Of a DNA stretch of 64,000 nt, positions 24,615 through 34,886 are shown piece after piece. The stretch is taken from positions 1 to 64,000 of the forward strand of contig FMBT01000314.1 of the NCBI GenBank assembly GCA_900095095.1. Direction: 5' to 3'. A model generated the notes under the pieces. It was given only the letters and a program-made list of their open reading frames with translations. It had not been told where the DNA came from and did no database searches. Source of the DNA: Fragilariopsis cylindrus CCMP1102 (Eukaryota > Bacillariophyta > Bacillariophyceae > Bacillariales > Bacillariaceae). The translations under genes were made by a program, and so were the position numbers. Every line of letters begins with the position of its first letter. Position 1 is the stretch's first letter.

Positions 24615-25715
24615 TTATCTGGAACCTTTTTCTTTTTTCGCTTTTGGTAATTTCATACTAATTATTGTATCATTTCGAATAGTTTTCATCCGACCATTAA
24701 TATTAATGATAGTAAATTCATTATCATAGGATACTAAACGACCTTCAATAGTTTTTTGTTTTGTTTTTGCTTTCTTGACCGTCTTTTTATCAATTTGTTG
24801 TATCAATACTACAAATCCTTTATAGACATTTAATATTTGTGGATTCGTTCTAATTAAGATCATTAAATCATCGGAGACACCTGGTGTTGTTACTTCAATT
24901 GAATGTACTTCCGCTATTGCTAAACCAATATTAATAATTCCATTATTATCGTCGTCCTCATCCACATTGTCTTCGTCATTATTGTCATCCTCGCCGTATT
25001 TTTTAGGAGGATCTAACATTCTATTAATTGTTCTTGCTAATAATGCTATATCAATTGCACCACGTGCATTTTCATTTACCGGTTCTTCTGCTAGTTGTTG
25101 TTGTTGTTGTTCGTCTTTGTTGTTTTCGTTATCGTCGTCGACGGCATCATCATCATCACCAAAAAGATCAGCTGTTACATCATCAGTTGTTGTTTCATTA
25201 TCATCATCCACATCTTCGTCTGCATCCGCTTCTATTGTTATTTCATTTTCTGCATGTTCAATTGGTATTGCTGATAATAATACATCACCATGTACAGTGA
25301 CAATAATACTTCCGGCTTTCCATTCAATATCTAATTTATTATTTTTTATAATGTCTGTACTACCGGCGGCGGTACTACTACTACTGATTTCAGTATCAGT
25401 TCCATTCTCATTACTTTCAGTGTCAGTGTCAGTGTCATCCAATACCATACCACATTCAATAGCAGCTTCACGAATTATACGTTCACCAAATTCTTTATAC
25501 CCATTTGGTAATGCATGTAAAATTTGTAATTGTGATTGTCGTCGGTGTTGTTGTTGTTGTTGTTGTTGTCGTTGGTGGTGGTAAATATTATTATTATTGA
25601 TATTGATATTGATATTGTTATTGGTTGTGAAGGCTTCTACGATGCTCGGTAACGCGCATGCTAGAAATGTAAACGCAAATGCAAATGCAAATGAGAATGA
25701 GAATGACGACGACAT
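24615..25715 (-). CDS. rimP: Plastid-targeted RimP-like ribosome maturation factor
   Basis: Single exon, 366 residues. Residues 1-28 are a hydrophobic signal peptide ending SIVEA, followed by F29 and a Asn/Gln/Arg-rich transit-like stretch; the A-F junction is the diatom plastid-import motif. The mature part resembles RimP (DUF150), which helps assemble the 30S ribosomal subunit. An N-terminal alpha/beta region contains AIECGMVL. Further on, HSIEVTTPGVSDDLMILIRT matches the family's IEVSSPG-type signature, and a C-terminal SH3-like part reads TIEGRLVSYDNEFTIINI. Unusually, Asp/Glu/Asn-rich inserts interrupt the N-terminal domain, making the protein about twice the bacterial length. The symbol rests on motif recognition, not an alignment. 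Confidence 0.7.
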   Translation of the reverse strand: MSSSFSFSFAFAFAFTFLACALPSIVEAFTTNNNINININNNNIYHHQRQQQQQQQHRRQSQLQILHALPNGYKEFGERIIREAAIECGMVLDDTDTDTESNENGTDTEISSSSTAAGSTDIIKNNKLDIEWKAGSIIVTVHGDVLLSAIPIEHAENEITIEADADEDVDDDNETTTDDVTADLFGDDDDAVDDDNENNKDEQQQQQLAEEPVNENARGAIDIALLARTINRMLDPPKKYGEDDNNDEDNVDEDDDNNGIINIGLAIAEVHSIEVTTPGVSDDLMILIRTNPQILNVYKGFVVLIQQIDKKTVKKAKTKQKTIEGRLVSYDNEFTIININGRMKTIRNDTIISMKLPKAKKEKGSR

Positions 25716-26624
25716 TCTTTTGCTTTTTATAATAATATTCTAGTCTCTCTTTTTTGTTTTTGTTTTTGTTTTTCGTTTGTCGAATAGTAATTATTAATAC
25801 GTCAATACGGTAGGCGGGATTTTTGTTTTTGTTTTATTTTCTTTCTGCCTATCCGCTCGCTGTATACAATTCCCACAAGTTACGGTTGTAATGTACCGTA
25901 CTTACTTGGCTACTCTTGTGTATGTATGTATGCTTGATGGCATGGAATGGAATGGAAAGGCATGTGCATGGCAAGAAAGGAATTTGGAATGATCCAGATT
26001 TTTAGATGATTCGATTCATTCATCATGCATGCATGCATCATGAATGAATGATGCAAGTCCGATGTGAAAAAGATAGGACCTTCGTACTGTATATTATTTA
26101 TTTGAATGGTGGCCTTTAAAAAGCGTCGTCTGTGCGTCTGTCAATCAACGATAAATCCAACCATTCATTACCACGTAAAAAGCACTTAGAGAATTTAACC
26201 AGTAGAAATCACTGGTTAGAGAACTGTGAATGAAAATTAATTTTCCAATGATAATTACATGCTAAATTACGTATGTATAATTAATCACCAGTAAATTACA
26301 TGTGTATATTTGGAATAAAGGGTTCCTGGACATTTTAATTTAAGAAGCAGAAACACTAGTAAAAGAACTGTGAATTTAAGTGAAAATGGCAAATTAAGAT
26401 AGCATATGTTGTGTTGTTCTCATTTTGTCTCTCTTTTATAATTTATTTCTATTTTTTGTTCTAGTAATACAAGAATAGCAGAAGCGACGATCACAATAAC
26501 AACAGCAGCAAAGCTAATAGTAGTAGTAGTTATAAAATTGAATTGGCATCGTCGGAAGCACTAAAACACAACCTACGATCGGTGTACTACTGTTACCCTA
26601 ATTACACAAATAGACTTCCTCGCC
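25716..26624. other. Intergenic region with a long palindrome
   Basis: Upstream region of the plastid gene. At 26015-26048 a 34-bp palindrome with a single mismatched pair centres on CATGCATGCATG flanked by TTCATTCAT and ATGAATGAA. A further stretch (26170-26330) has loosely repeated TAAATTAC units. On the minus strand, about 26440-26575 could encode a hydrophobic stretch (SFAAVVIVIVASAILVLLEQ) after an AG acceptor, possibly a lost or unplaced 3' exon of the 26.7-kb gene. Confidence 0.4.
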
Positions 26625-26703
26625 ATCAATCGAAGTAGTTGCCATAGATATTTATACTACCTGTTCCTCCAAAAACAACATCATCATCTAATTCATAATT
26701 GTA

Positions 26704-27183
26704 TTAGTTTGCTTCATCCTCATTCCAATCCTTAAAGATTACATTACTATACCGGTCCAAACAATCCGAACCGGATGAGAATTTAACATATTCTCCTCCT
26801 TCAGTAGAATACACTACAAAAACGGAACATTTTTCATTTGAATCTTCTGGTAATACCATCGAAACTTCATTGATCTTGTAAATCGAATTGGCTTCAGCAT
26901 TAGTGATAGTATCAATATTAAAACCGTAACTTGTTCTGTTGGCTGCACAAATGGTGTATTGTACTCCTCTATTATTACTACCAGTAGAAGTAGTAGTAGT
27001 AGTAGTAGTATCATCATCGACAACGTAATGGTAAAATGCAACAGAAGATGCATTATTGGCACCAGACGAGTCATCGTTAACACACTGTTCGATAACGTCG
27101 GGACTTGGGTCAAGACTGTTACCATCACAAAAAATGACAGAGATAAAAAGGATTAGAAGGACACTCGATAGAAGAATATCCAT
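26704..27183 (-). CDS. Small secreted or membrane-anchored protein, unknown
   Basis: 159 residues with a clear N-terminal signal peptide (MDILLSSVLLILFISVIFCD) and a mature part with Cys at about 34, 78, 118 and 139. It has no recognisable domain. The frame stays open after the TAA at 26704-26706: another 25 codons run to a TGA at 26625-26627 and read NYELDDDVVFGGTGSINIYG. This looks like real protein, so the first stop may be recent (CAA to TAA would explain it) or may lie in an unrecognised intron. A Thr run encoded by ACT/ACC repeats sits near residues 58-66. Confidence 0.55.
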   Translation of the reverse strand: MDILLSSVLLILFISVIFCDGNSLDPSPDVIEQCVNDDSSGANNASSVAFYHYVVDDDTTTTTTTSTGSNNRGVQYTICAANRTSYGFNIDTITNAEANSIYKINEVSMVLPEDSNEKCSVFVVYSTEGGEYVKFSSGSDCLDRYSNVIFKDWNEDEAN

Positions 27184-27379
27184 CTTTGTATATTTTGATA
27201 CTGTTTTGTTGTTGTTAATGTTTAGTGTGTTGATTGTTTTATTGTTAGATTTCGATTCTGTGAGTACATATTAAATTCTACTCCTCTAACCTTATTATTT
27301 ATAAATTTACGTTGGATATCTAAAAATGTTCTTTATTCGTGTTTTGGTTCCTGAACGCCTGAACCTGTTTGGATTACTA

Positions 27380-27579
27380 CTTCCTCCGTGCACCACTAAG
27401 TGACAGCGTACTGTCGATTGGAATTATTAGAGATTACAAACTGGTTGAACCCTTAAAAAGCTTCGCTTTTTTTTCGTACATTTCGCATTTTGTTGGTAGA
27501 TTTTAAGGGTTAAACGCACTTTTATCCTTTAATAATTCGAAGCGATAGCAAACAGTCACTTACCGGTGCACGGAGGAAG
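27380..27579. mobile_element. MITE-like element, 200 bp with 25-bp inverted ends
   Basis: The left end CTTCCTCCGTGCACC..TAAGTGAC (27380-27404) is mirrored by the right end GTCACTTA..GGTGCACGGAGGAAG (27555-27579). Inside, AACCCTTAAAA at about 27447 pairs with TTTTAAGGGTT at about 27503, so the whole could fold as a long hairpin. It encodes nothing. I see no convincing target-site duplication, so the family is unknown. Confidence 0.65.
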
Positions 27580-27635
27580 GACTCTTCTCAGTTCAACCAT
27601 TAATATTTCGTTTTCATTAAACAACCGATTACTAT

Positions 27636-27860
27636 CTATATAAATATCTGTTGTAATGTATCGTTGGACGTATTAATCGTCATAATATTATTGTTGCTGT
27701 TGTCATCACCAGTGATATTATTATTAGGAGCAGTAGCAGCAGCAGCAGCAGTAGCGACAAGAGCAGCTACTTCATACTCAATTTTAGTGCAATGAACATA
27801 TAAAAGATGACCAATCCAAGAAGGAAAAAAAATATTGCAACGAAAACGAACTTTAATAGT
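27636..27860 (-). CDS. Orphan coding-like frame, possible 3' exon
   Basis: A minus-strand frame without ATG, open from about 27860 to a TAG at 27636-27638. It reads KVRFRCNIFFPSWIGHLL, continues YVHCTKIEYEV, and ends in an Ala run and Asn/Thr-rich tail. The first part has the residue mix of a folded domain. A possible acceptor (ATTAAAG) lies at its 5' end, but I could not find a convincing upstream exon. It may be a terminal exon or a gene remnant. Confidence 0.3.
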   Translation of the reverse strand, partial: TIKVRFRCNIFFPSWIGHLLYVHCTKIEYEVAALVATAAAAATAPNNNITGDDNSNNNIMTINTSNDTLQQIFI

Positions 27861-27997
27861 TTACCATTATTTTTCCTTCATCGTTCATTTTCTATAATGT
27901 TGTTGCCGGTCATAGTGCTCGTCGTATTATTCCTATTCCTATTATTATAGATGATGTCTTTGTGTTTAGAATGATAGAATTAGGATTACTGTAATCG

Positions 27998-28028
<31 letters not shown>

Positions 28029-28777
28029 CGAAGAGACGAACGAGCAGATCGCTTTTATATCTCTATAATATAATAAAGTGAGCATTGAAATTGCACGATC
28101 ACGGTTGCGTGATTAAAAGCTTACGTGAAGTGTTTTGTGAGCCTGAGATTAAATGCAATCACACACAGGCAAAATTCTTCTCTTCTGCCTCCTACAATTT
28201 CGCACGACTCAACTAGACCCGTCTCGAATTGTACCACAGTATCAAGCCAAAAAAAATCTTCTACTGTACCGTACATAGGATCGTTGTCCAAGATCGAAGC
28301 GAATAATAGCAGTATCAATCAATCAATATCGCTCGTGAATGGTCGTGATCCTTCTTATTAACGGTTCTTACGACCACCATAAAAGGTCATATCTAGAGTT
28401 GGCTAAAGCAGAGCTACTAGCTAGCAATAAGTAGGTATTCCCTACTAGTATTGTCATAAAATAGTTGTACATCAATTTTCAAATTAGAATGAATTCTTAA
28501 TTAACGACTATTGTTTGTAACTTAGTCTACAAAATAAAAATCCTGCATTTAAATAATTGTTCTATTTTTGTTTTATTTTATTTACGTCACAATGGACGGG
28601 CTGGGCGACACAGCCATTGTATCTTTCTGGTCCCATTTGTGAGTGTGTGTGTGTGTTTTACTGTATGTTAATATATATTTTAAGATGAGTGATATTGTAG
28701 TTTATTAACGGATTGAATGTGAATACAACTGTTGATGTTCTTAGTGTGTGCTTGTGCTGATTTTGATGTTATAGATC
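27861..28777. other. Intergenic region
   Basis: The region holds a TA run (28004-28028) and a TG run near 28646-28656. The frames around 28121-28361 have no supporting feature. Nothing else is seen. Confidence 0.35.
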
Positions 28778-31552
28778 TTACAAAGTCTTGCATTTCTTTT
28801 TGCATGTAGCAGGACAAAATTTTCTAACTTTCTTTCCACCAGATTTAGGTTGTATCTTTCTACATCTCTTATTGGGTTTTAAAGCAACGTATGAATCACA
28901 TGTTCTTGATGAATCACCTTGAAATCGGAATGTATCCAAATTTTCACACTTACCACGTGGAATCTTGCATTTCTTCTTGCATGTAGCAGGACAAAAGCAT
29001 CTAATTTTTTTTCCACCAGTATTAGCAACTATCTTTTTACATCTCTTCCTGGGTTTCAATTCAGTGTATGAATCACAAGTTTTCGACGAATCGCCTTGGA
29101 ATTTAAAGTCAAGATCATTTGAACAGCCCGTGGTGGGTACAACACTCGGTGATGAAGTTGGTACTGAACTTGGGACAGTACTTGGTTTGCTACTCGGATC
29201 AACACTGGGAGTAGAACTAGGTACTAAACTTGGGTTGCTACTTGGATCAGCACTAGGACCAAAACTAGGTACATCACTTGGTGAAAGACTGGGCTTCTGG
29301 CTTGGACTTGAACTTGGGCTAGCACTAGGTACAACACTAGGTGATGAACTTGGTACTGAACTTGGGACAGTACTTGGTTTTTTACTCGGATCCACACTAG
29401 GAGTAGAACTAGGCACATTACTCGGATCGGTACTATGAGCAGCACTAGGTACATCACTTGGTGAAAGACTGGGCTTCTGGCTTGGACTAGAACTTGGTAC
29501 CAAACTCGGGACATCACTTGTTACCAAACTTGGGACAGTACTAGGTTTGTTACTTGGATCAACACTAGGAGCAAAACTTGGTATGCTACTTGGATCAGCA
29601 CTGGGACCAGCACTAGGTACCTCACTTGGTGAAAGACTGGGCTTCTGGCTTGGACTAAAACTTGGACCAGCACTAGGTACAACACTAGGTGATGAACTTG
29701 GTACTGAACTTGGGACAGTACTTGGTTTGCTACTCGGATCAACACTAGGAGTAGAACTAGGTACATCACTTGGTGAAAGACTTGGCTTCTGGCTTGGACT
29801 TGAACTTGGACCAGCACTAGGTACAGTACTAGGTGATGAACTTGGTACCAAACTTGGGACAGTACTTGGTTTGCTACTCGGATCAACACTGGGAGAAGAA
29901 CTAGGTACGTTACTCGGATCGGTACTTGGATCAGCACTAGGTACATCACTTGGTGAAAGACTTGGCTTCTGGCTTGGACTTGAACTTGGGCTAGCACTAG
30001 GTACAACACTAGGTGATGAACTTGGTACTGAACTTGGGACAGTACTTGGTTTTTTACTTGGATCAACACTAGGTGTAGAACTAGGCACATTACTCGGATC
30101 GGTACTAGGAGCAGGACTAGGTACATCACTTGGTGAAAGACTGGGCTTCTGGCTTGGACTAGAACTTGGTACCAAACTCGGGACATCACTTGTTACCAAA
30201 CTTGGGACAGTACTAGGTTTGCTACTCGCAACAGCACTAGGAGCAGAACTTGGGCTTAGGGTTGGCGGGACAGTACATGCTTGGTCAGAACTTCGGCACC
30301 ATGGACCTTCATCTGGGTTTGGGCCTCTCCCCTGACCTGGTTCTGGGTCTAAATATGAACCCTTATTTGGACAAGCAGTGCCAAGCAACATAAAACTGGT
30401 ATCAATATCCTTAGGAGTCTTTCCAGCCCATGTGGAAAGACATTGATTGAAATCAGATGCTCCATAAAACATAGATTTCATAGATGTCACTTGAGATGTG
30501 TCCCATGTGTCAAGTGGTTGATTGATAGAAGTTTCTCGGAGCATTTGTTGCATTGCTGTTACAGCTGTTGTATTCCAATCACCAATAGATTGGTCGAATG
30601 TGGTTGCATATCCAAACATACTGTCCATTGCTGTTACTAGTGACGTGTCCCATTCACCAATAGGTTTGTTGAAAGCAGATGCCTGATAAAGCATATACCT
30701 CGTACTCTCTACCTTTGACGTGTTCCATTTGCCAATAGGTTTGTTGAACACTGAAGCAAACATAAACATAAAGGCCATTGTCTCTACATTTGACGTGTCC
30801 CATTCACCAATGGATTGGTCAAAAACAGATGCACCTCTAAACATATTGTCCATTGATGTTACCTTCGAGGTGTCCCAACACTCTATAGGTTCATTGAATT
30901 CTTTTTGATCAAAGAAAGCATTATTCATATTAGTAATTTTTGACGTATCCCAGCAGTTAATTGTGCCAGAATAGAGATCTCTATCATTCTTAACCAAATT
31001 TCCGAAGGTTCCATCATATTTGGAAACATCAGGACGATCTTCATCAGGACATGTTACACTGCATTTGTGAGATAATATGCGACGTTCATCACGTGCAGAA
31101 GTATTAGTAACAACATCCTCCCAATATGAAGCTGGAATGTCAGATGAAGCACTAGGATCGCTAGTGTCCCAATAGGAAATTGGGACATCGATGATGTCCA
31201 TACAAACTCCAGAAGACAATTGCTTCATATCGTTGTTGATGCAAATCTGCTTCATTGAGGAGGAGCAAGAGGACAATGGAAGACTACCAGCATTAATCTT
31301 GCTGGTTGTGCTAAGTGTTACAGGAGGGAAGCATGCTTCCTTATCACCACCAGAACTAGAGTAGGCAGACTCAGCAGTAGGATGAGATGGCGCTGTTCCT
31401 TCATCCTTCTTCTTGTAATCCTCAACGTCACCATCCACTTTGTAGATTCTGGTTGGTTCAGAACCAACCTCAAGACGGTTAGCACCAGCTAACTTAGCAG
31501 TAACAAGGACGGGAGCAAGTAAGGCGCTGATGCACGCAAAAGAACATTTCAT
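28778..31552 (-). CDS. Secreted BspA-like (DUF285) protein with SxPS stalk
   Basis: Single exon, 924 residues. A signal peptide (about residues 1-19, ALLAPVLVTA) is followed by a spacer with Cys. Then come about seven repeats of the DUF285/BspA type at residues of about 190-385, each a variant of WDTSKVTSMDNMFRGASVFD. Residues of about 430-805 are a Pro/Ser stalk built from imperfect units such as PSSSPSQKPSLSPSDVPS, typical of diatom extracellular proteins. The end carries two tandem Cys-rich modules (about 808-860 and 868-923) with the shared pattern FQGDSS.TCDSY.. and FCPATCKKKCK. A surface, adhesive or matrix protein is likely; DUF285 proteins are secreted or surface-attached in other organisms. 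No GPI signal or membrane anchor is visible. The stalk keeps the antisense frame open by repetition. Confidence 0.85.
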   Translation of the reverse strand: MKCSFACISALLAPVLVTAKLAGANRLEVGSEPTRIYKVDGDVEDYKKKDEGTAPSHPTAESAYSSSGGDKEACFPPVTLSTTSKINAGSLPLSSCSSSMKQICINNDMKQLSSGVCMDIIDVPISYWDTSDPSASSDIPASYWEDVVTNTSARDERRILSHKCSVTCPDEDRPDVSKYDGTFGNLVKNDRDLYSGTINCWDTSKITNMNNAFFDQKEFNEPIECWDTSKVTSMDNMFRGASVFDQSIGEWDTSNVETMAFMFMFASVFNKPIGKWNTSKVESTRYMLYQASAFNKPIGEWDTSLVTAMDSMFGYATTFDQSIGDWNTTAVTAMQQMLRETSINQPLDTWDTSQVTSMKSMFYGASDFNQCLSTWAGKTPKDIDTSFMLLGTACPNKGSYLDPEPGQGRGPNPDEGPWCRSSDQACTVPPTLSPSSAPSAVASSKPSTVPSLVTSDVPSLVPSSSPSQKPSLSPSDVPSPAPSTDPSNVPSSTPSVDPSKKPSTVPSSVPSSSPSVVPSASPSSSPSQKPSLSPSDVPSADPSTDPSNVPSSSPSVDPSSKPSTVPSLVPSSSPSTVPSAGPSSSPSQKPSLSPSDVPSSTPSVDPSSKPSTVPSSVPSSSPSVVPSAGPSFSPSQKPSLSPSEVPSAGPSADPSSIPSFAPSVDPSNKPSTVPSLVTSDVPSLVPSSSPSQKPSLSPSDVPSAAHSTDPSNVPSSTPSVDPSKKPSTVPSSVPSSSPSVVPSASPSSSPSQKPSLSPSDVPSFGPSADPSSNPSLVPSSTPSVDPSSKPSTVPSSVPTSSPSVVPTTGCSNDLDFKFQGDSSKTCDSYTELKPRKRCKKIVANTGGKKIRCFCPATCKKKCKIPRGKCENLDTFRFQGDSSRTCDSYVALKPNKRCRKIQPKSGGKKVRKFCPATCKKKCKTL

Positions 31553-32069
31553 TGTGACAAATAATAATTTATTTGCTATTGGTTGTATTGTAAAATAATA
31601 GCAACAAAAAAAATTAGAAGAAGGGGGAAAAATAATGTGAGTAAAATTTCAATGGTGTCTGATTGATATGTAGTTGTATGTACAATACACATTGCACATG
31701 GTAACATTTTGAAACAATGGAGACATTGACGTTGACAACATAAAGGCATGTAGATAATAATAGGAAAGGATAATATTCTAAGATGTTGTTGTTGTTGTTC
31801 TTCTTCTTCTTCTTCTTCTTCTTCTTCTTCTAGCTTTGATGGTGGTGGTGGTACCATACTGTATACGTATAGGATTTGGGTTACGTCACACGATAAATTT
31901 ATACTGATGGATCATGATCGTACACTATGTCCATTGTTGGCGCTGTTTATAAAAGCATCCCGTAACCAAATAAAGGTATCGTAAGACAGTAGTTGTTGTT
32001 CCATTTGTTTTGTTTTGGTGTGGCTGTTGATGGTGTTGATGGTGTACTAGTAGGTGGAATGATGTAGTC
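31553..32069. other. Intergenic region
   Basis: This is the upstream region of the BspA-like gene. It holds a TTC trinucleotide run at 31799-31831. A 93-residue minus frame here (31576-31857) is mostly that repeat plus hydrophobic sequence and is not supported. Confidence 0.4.
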
Positions 32070-32453
32070 TTAGTTGTATTCTTGGTAATTTTTGTAATTC
32101 ATTATTTTTATTGCTGCTGTTGCTGTTCGCAGTAGTAGGTCTTGCTGTTTTTGAATTTCATTTATATTGTTGTGGTACCGTAGTTGCAGAAGTGATGGCA
32201 CTGATGTATCGTTGCAGTAGTAATTGCAATGATGTCGTCGTATTATTGTAATAATCTCAGTACTAGACCACATGAAATGTACGCCCACACTTGATTCCGT
32301 ATAGACTTGACCTCGTCTCATCAGAATTACAAAAGGACAACGTAGTGTCGTAATGGCACTACCATTGTTGGTACCATTCACAAAAACATTAATACTATTT
32401 AATTCAACCACCAGTTGTAATTTACGCAATACATCATAACACGTATACCACAT
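32070..32453 (-). CDS. Possible small gene, unknown
   Basis: A 127-residue frame on the minus strand starting MWYTCYDVLRKLQLVVELNS. The first 70 residues are of mixed, protein-like composition (for example TLRCPFVILMRRGQVYTESS). The C-terminal part follows simple GTT/GCA repeats. No signal peptide, domain or intron is visible. It could be a real small gene or chance. Confidence 0.3.
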   Translation of the reverse strand: MWYTCYDVLRKLQLVVELNSINVFVNGTNNGSAITTLRCPFVILMRRGQVYTESSVGVHFMWSSTEIITIIRRHHCNYYCNDTSVPSLLQLRYHNNINEIQKQQDLLLRTATAAIKIMNYKNYQEYN

Positions 32454-34886
32454 AATGTACTATTGTATTGAAAAGACGTTAGTTTAATTCATGTTATTGT
32501 TCTTATTACTATCATTATCGTCATCATCATCATCATCATTATTATTATCATCAGTATCATTACCATCATTACCATCATTACCATTATCATTACTGTATTA
32601 CTGTATTACTGTTGTTGTTGTGCTGAATTTAATTTAATTTAATTATTATGGCATCATGCCATCGCCGATGCATACAAATATTAATGTTAATCTAACTTCT
32701 GGTACTTACATTTTATAATGATATTTATGTGATTGTTGTTTGATATTGAGTGTTTTCTCTCCTTTTTCGTTTCGTACTTGAACGAATTGTAACTTATGAG
32801 TGTTGTATTGATCGAGTTTACTTTAATGTGTGTGTGTTTGTGTGTTTTGCATTGATTGGTGCTAACAAAAGCGCACAAACAGTTTGAAAAATAGGTGATT
32901 ATCTTTTTATTATTTCTTTCCTACCGGTAATATACAAACTTGAGTAAATTAGTACTGCATCAATGGAAATGTACGAACTTGAGTAAAGTGGTACTGAGTA
33001 AATGAGTATTGCTTCAATCGAGTCATATCAATCGTAAGACATTACAAACCAATATATAATAATTTTGATTCTGAATGATATATAGTATCAACGAAAAAAT
33101 CCATGAACATCACAAGTCGTAAGTCATTACAAACCTATATATATAATAGTAATAAAAAGTACGATCGAAGTATAAAAACTTGAGTAAAGTGGTATTGAGT
33201 AGATTAGTATTGCTTCAATCAAGGTATAAAAACTTGAGTAGAATGGTACTGAGTAAATTAGTATTGCTTCAATCGAGTCATATCAATCGTAAGACATTAC
33301 AAACCAATATAAAATAATTTTGATTCTGAATGATATATAGTATCAACGAAAAAATCCATGAAAATTACACATCGTAAGTCATTACAAACCCATATATAAT
33401 AATAGTAAAGCAAAGTACGATTATTCGCTTCCTTCGCATCACTCGCTTCAACTCGCTGCAATCGCTTAATTACTAACACTAAATACATCATACACAAATG
33501 TAAGTCATTGCAAACACCTATATAGTAATATTAATATGATGGTTCAATTATTCGCTTCCTTCGCTTCCCTCATTGCCGTTACAAAAGAAAGGAATTTAGT
33601 CGGTAACTAACGTTACGGTAGTTAGGTGTAAAAGTAATAAAGTAAATGTCATGTACTGTAATTCTTTTTTGCTTCAACGCGTGGAGCGATTGTTCGAAAC
33701 CAAAAAGCTTTATTATTTAACAATCATTATTAAAAAATTACTACCCGTGATTTCTTCCGCGCCACACTGTTTGTACAATAAAATGTATGCTTATTAGCTA
33801 TTGCTGTACACAGTAACTAACACGACACTACTTACACGATAATTGTTTTCGTGTTAACTTAACAATTACTTTTTAAGGCAATAGAGAAAAAAAAAATTGA
33901 TATTCGATGCATATATATTACCTCAAAAATTATTCTATTTTATACACAGTATGAAAAGAGAGAGAACACCAATTACAATCATTCGCTATCATCGCTCGCT
34001 TCATTTTCATGATGTTCTTTTTCTCTTTTGCTCGATCATGTCAATGGCTGGCTGAATATAAATTAAAACTACTATTGTATTAACAAATGCAAAAAACAGA
34101 ATCTACATAAATGCTACAGAATAGAATAGGACCATAGAATATTAATTAAAACTACTACTGTATGAACTTAAATGCAAAAAACAAAAACTACATAAATGTT
34201 ACAGAATAGAATAGGACCAATCAATATAAAACTACTACTGTATCAACCTACAAGTAAATGCAAAAACAAAACCTACATAAATACTAAAGAATAGAATAGG
34301 ACCATAGAAAGTACCGATGTAATTAGCTAGTAAAAAGCAAAAAGTATTTCTGCAGTAGAACTACTACTGTACTGTACGACGGTAACTTAAACTTCTTTCC
34401 AATTGATTGTAGTATCATACTGTACTGTGAGCGTGAAAAGTATACTAAAAGTATACTATCGCGCACAACACATGTATTCTGAATACAGTGCTAATTTCAG
34501 ACATGCACCAAGTGAAAAAGCTAGAAAAAGCACTGTAAAAATACAAGTCAAATTTTTTTTACAGCGCAATCCTCCAGTGAAAAACCACTGTAAAAAGCCT
34601 ACTGTAAAAAATAACAAGTTGAAAATAATAAATATCAAAAACAACCACAACCACAACCACAACCACAACCACAACCATATACAGTACACAATCACAGCAA
34701 GAAAGATAATAGCATATGTAACTGTGAGTACTACTTGTAGTAGTACCACACAGTACTGTAGTACTGTAGCTAGTAAGCTAAATACACACCTTAGCAGTAG
34801 CATATCTATCTATGCAGGTATAGTAAGCTTGTCACACCTCAGCAACCCCACAACCACAAGTACAATATCAAATATAACTGTATGTA
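32454..34886. repeat. Gene-free region with two local tandem repeats
   Basis: A unit of about 250 bp is duplicated at about 32985-33160 and 33237-33410; both copies contain GAGTCATATCAATCGTAAGA, CATTACAAACCAATAT and TATAGTATCAACGAAAAAAT. Shorter echoes (AACTTGAGTAAAGTGGTA) recur from 32938 on. A second array of about 85-95 bp, three copies, lies at about 34060-34320, with ACAGAATAGAATAGGACCA in most copies. A CCACAA hexamer run covers about 34642-34676. No supported gene is present. Confidence 0.6.

Noticed and set aside
29547-30335. Long plus-strand frame of about 262 codons opposite the SxPS stalk
   Set aside because: It is the antisense of a strongly repetitive Pro/Ser coding region. The repetition keeps the opposite frame open, and its product is only LGTxLG repeats.
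31576-31857. Minus-strand frame with a poly-Glu run
   Set aside because: It derives from a TTC run, and the rest has no supporting feature.
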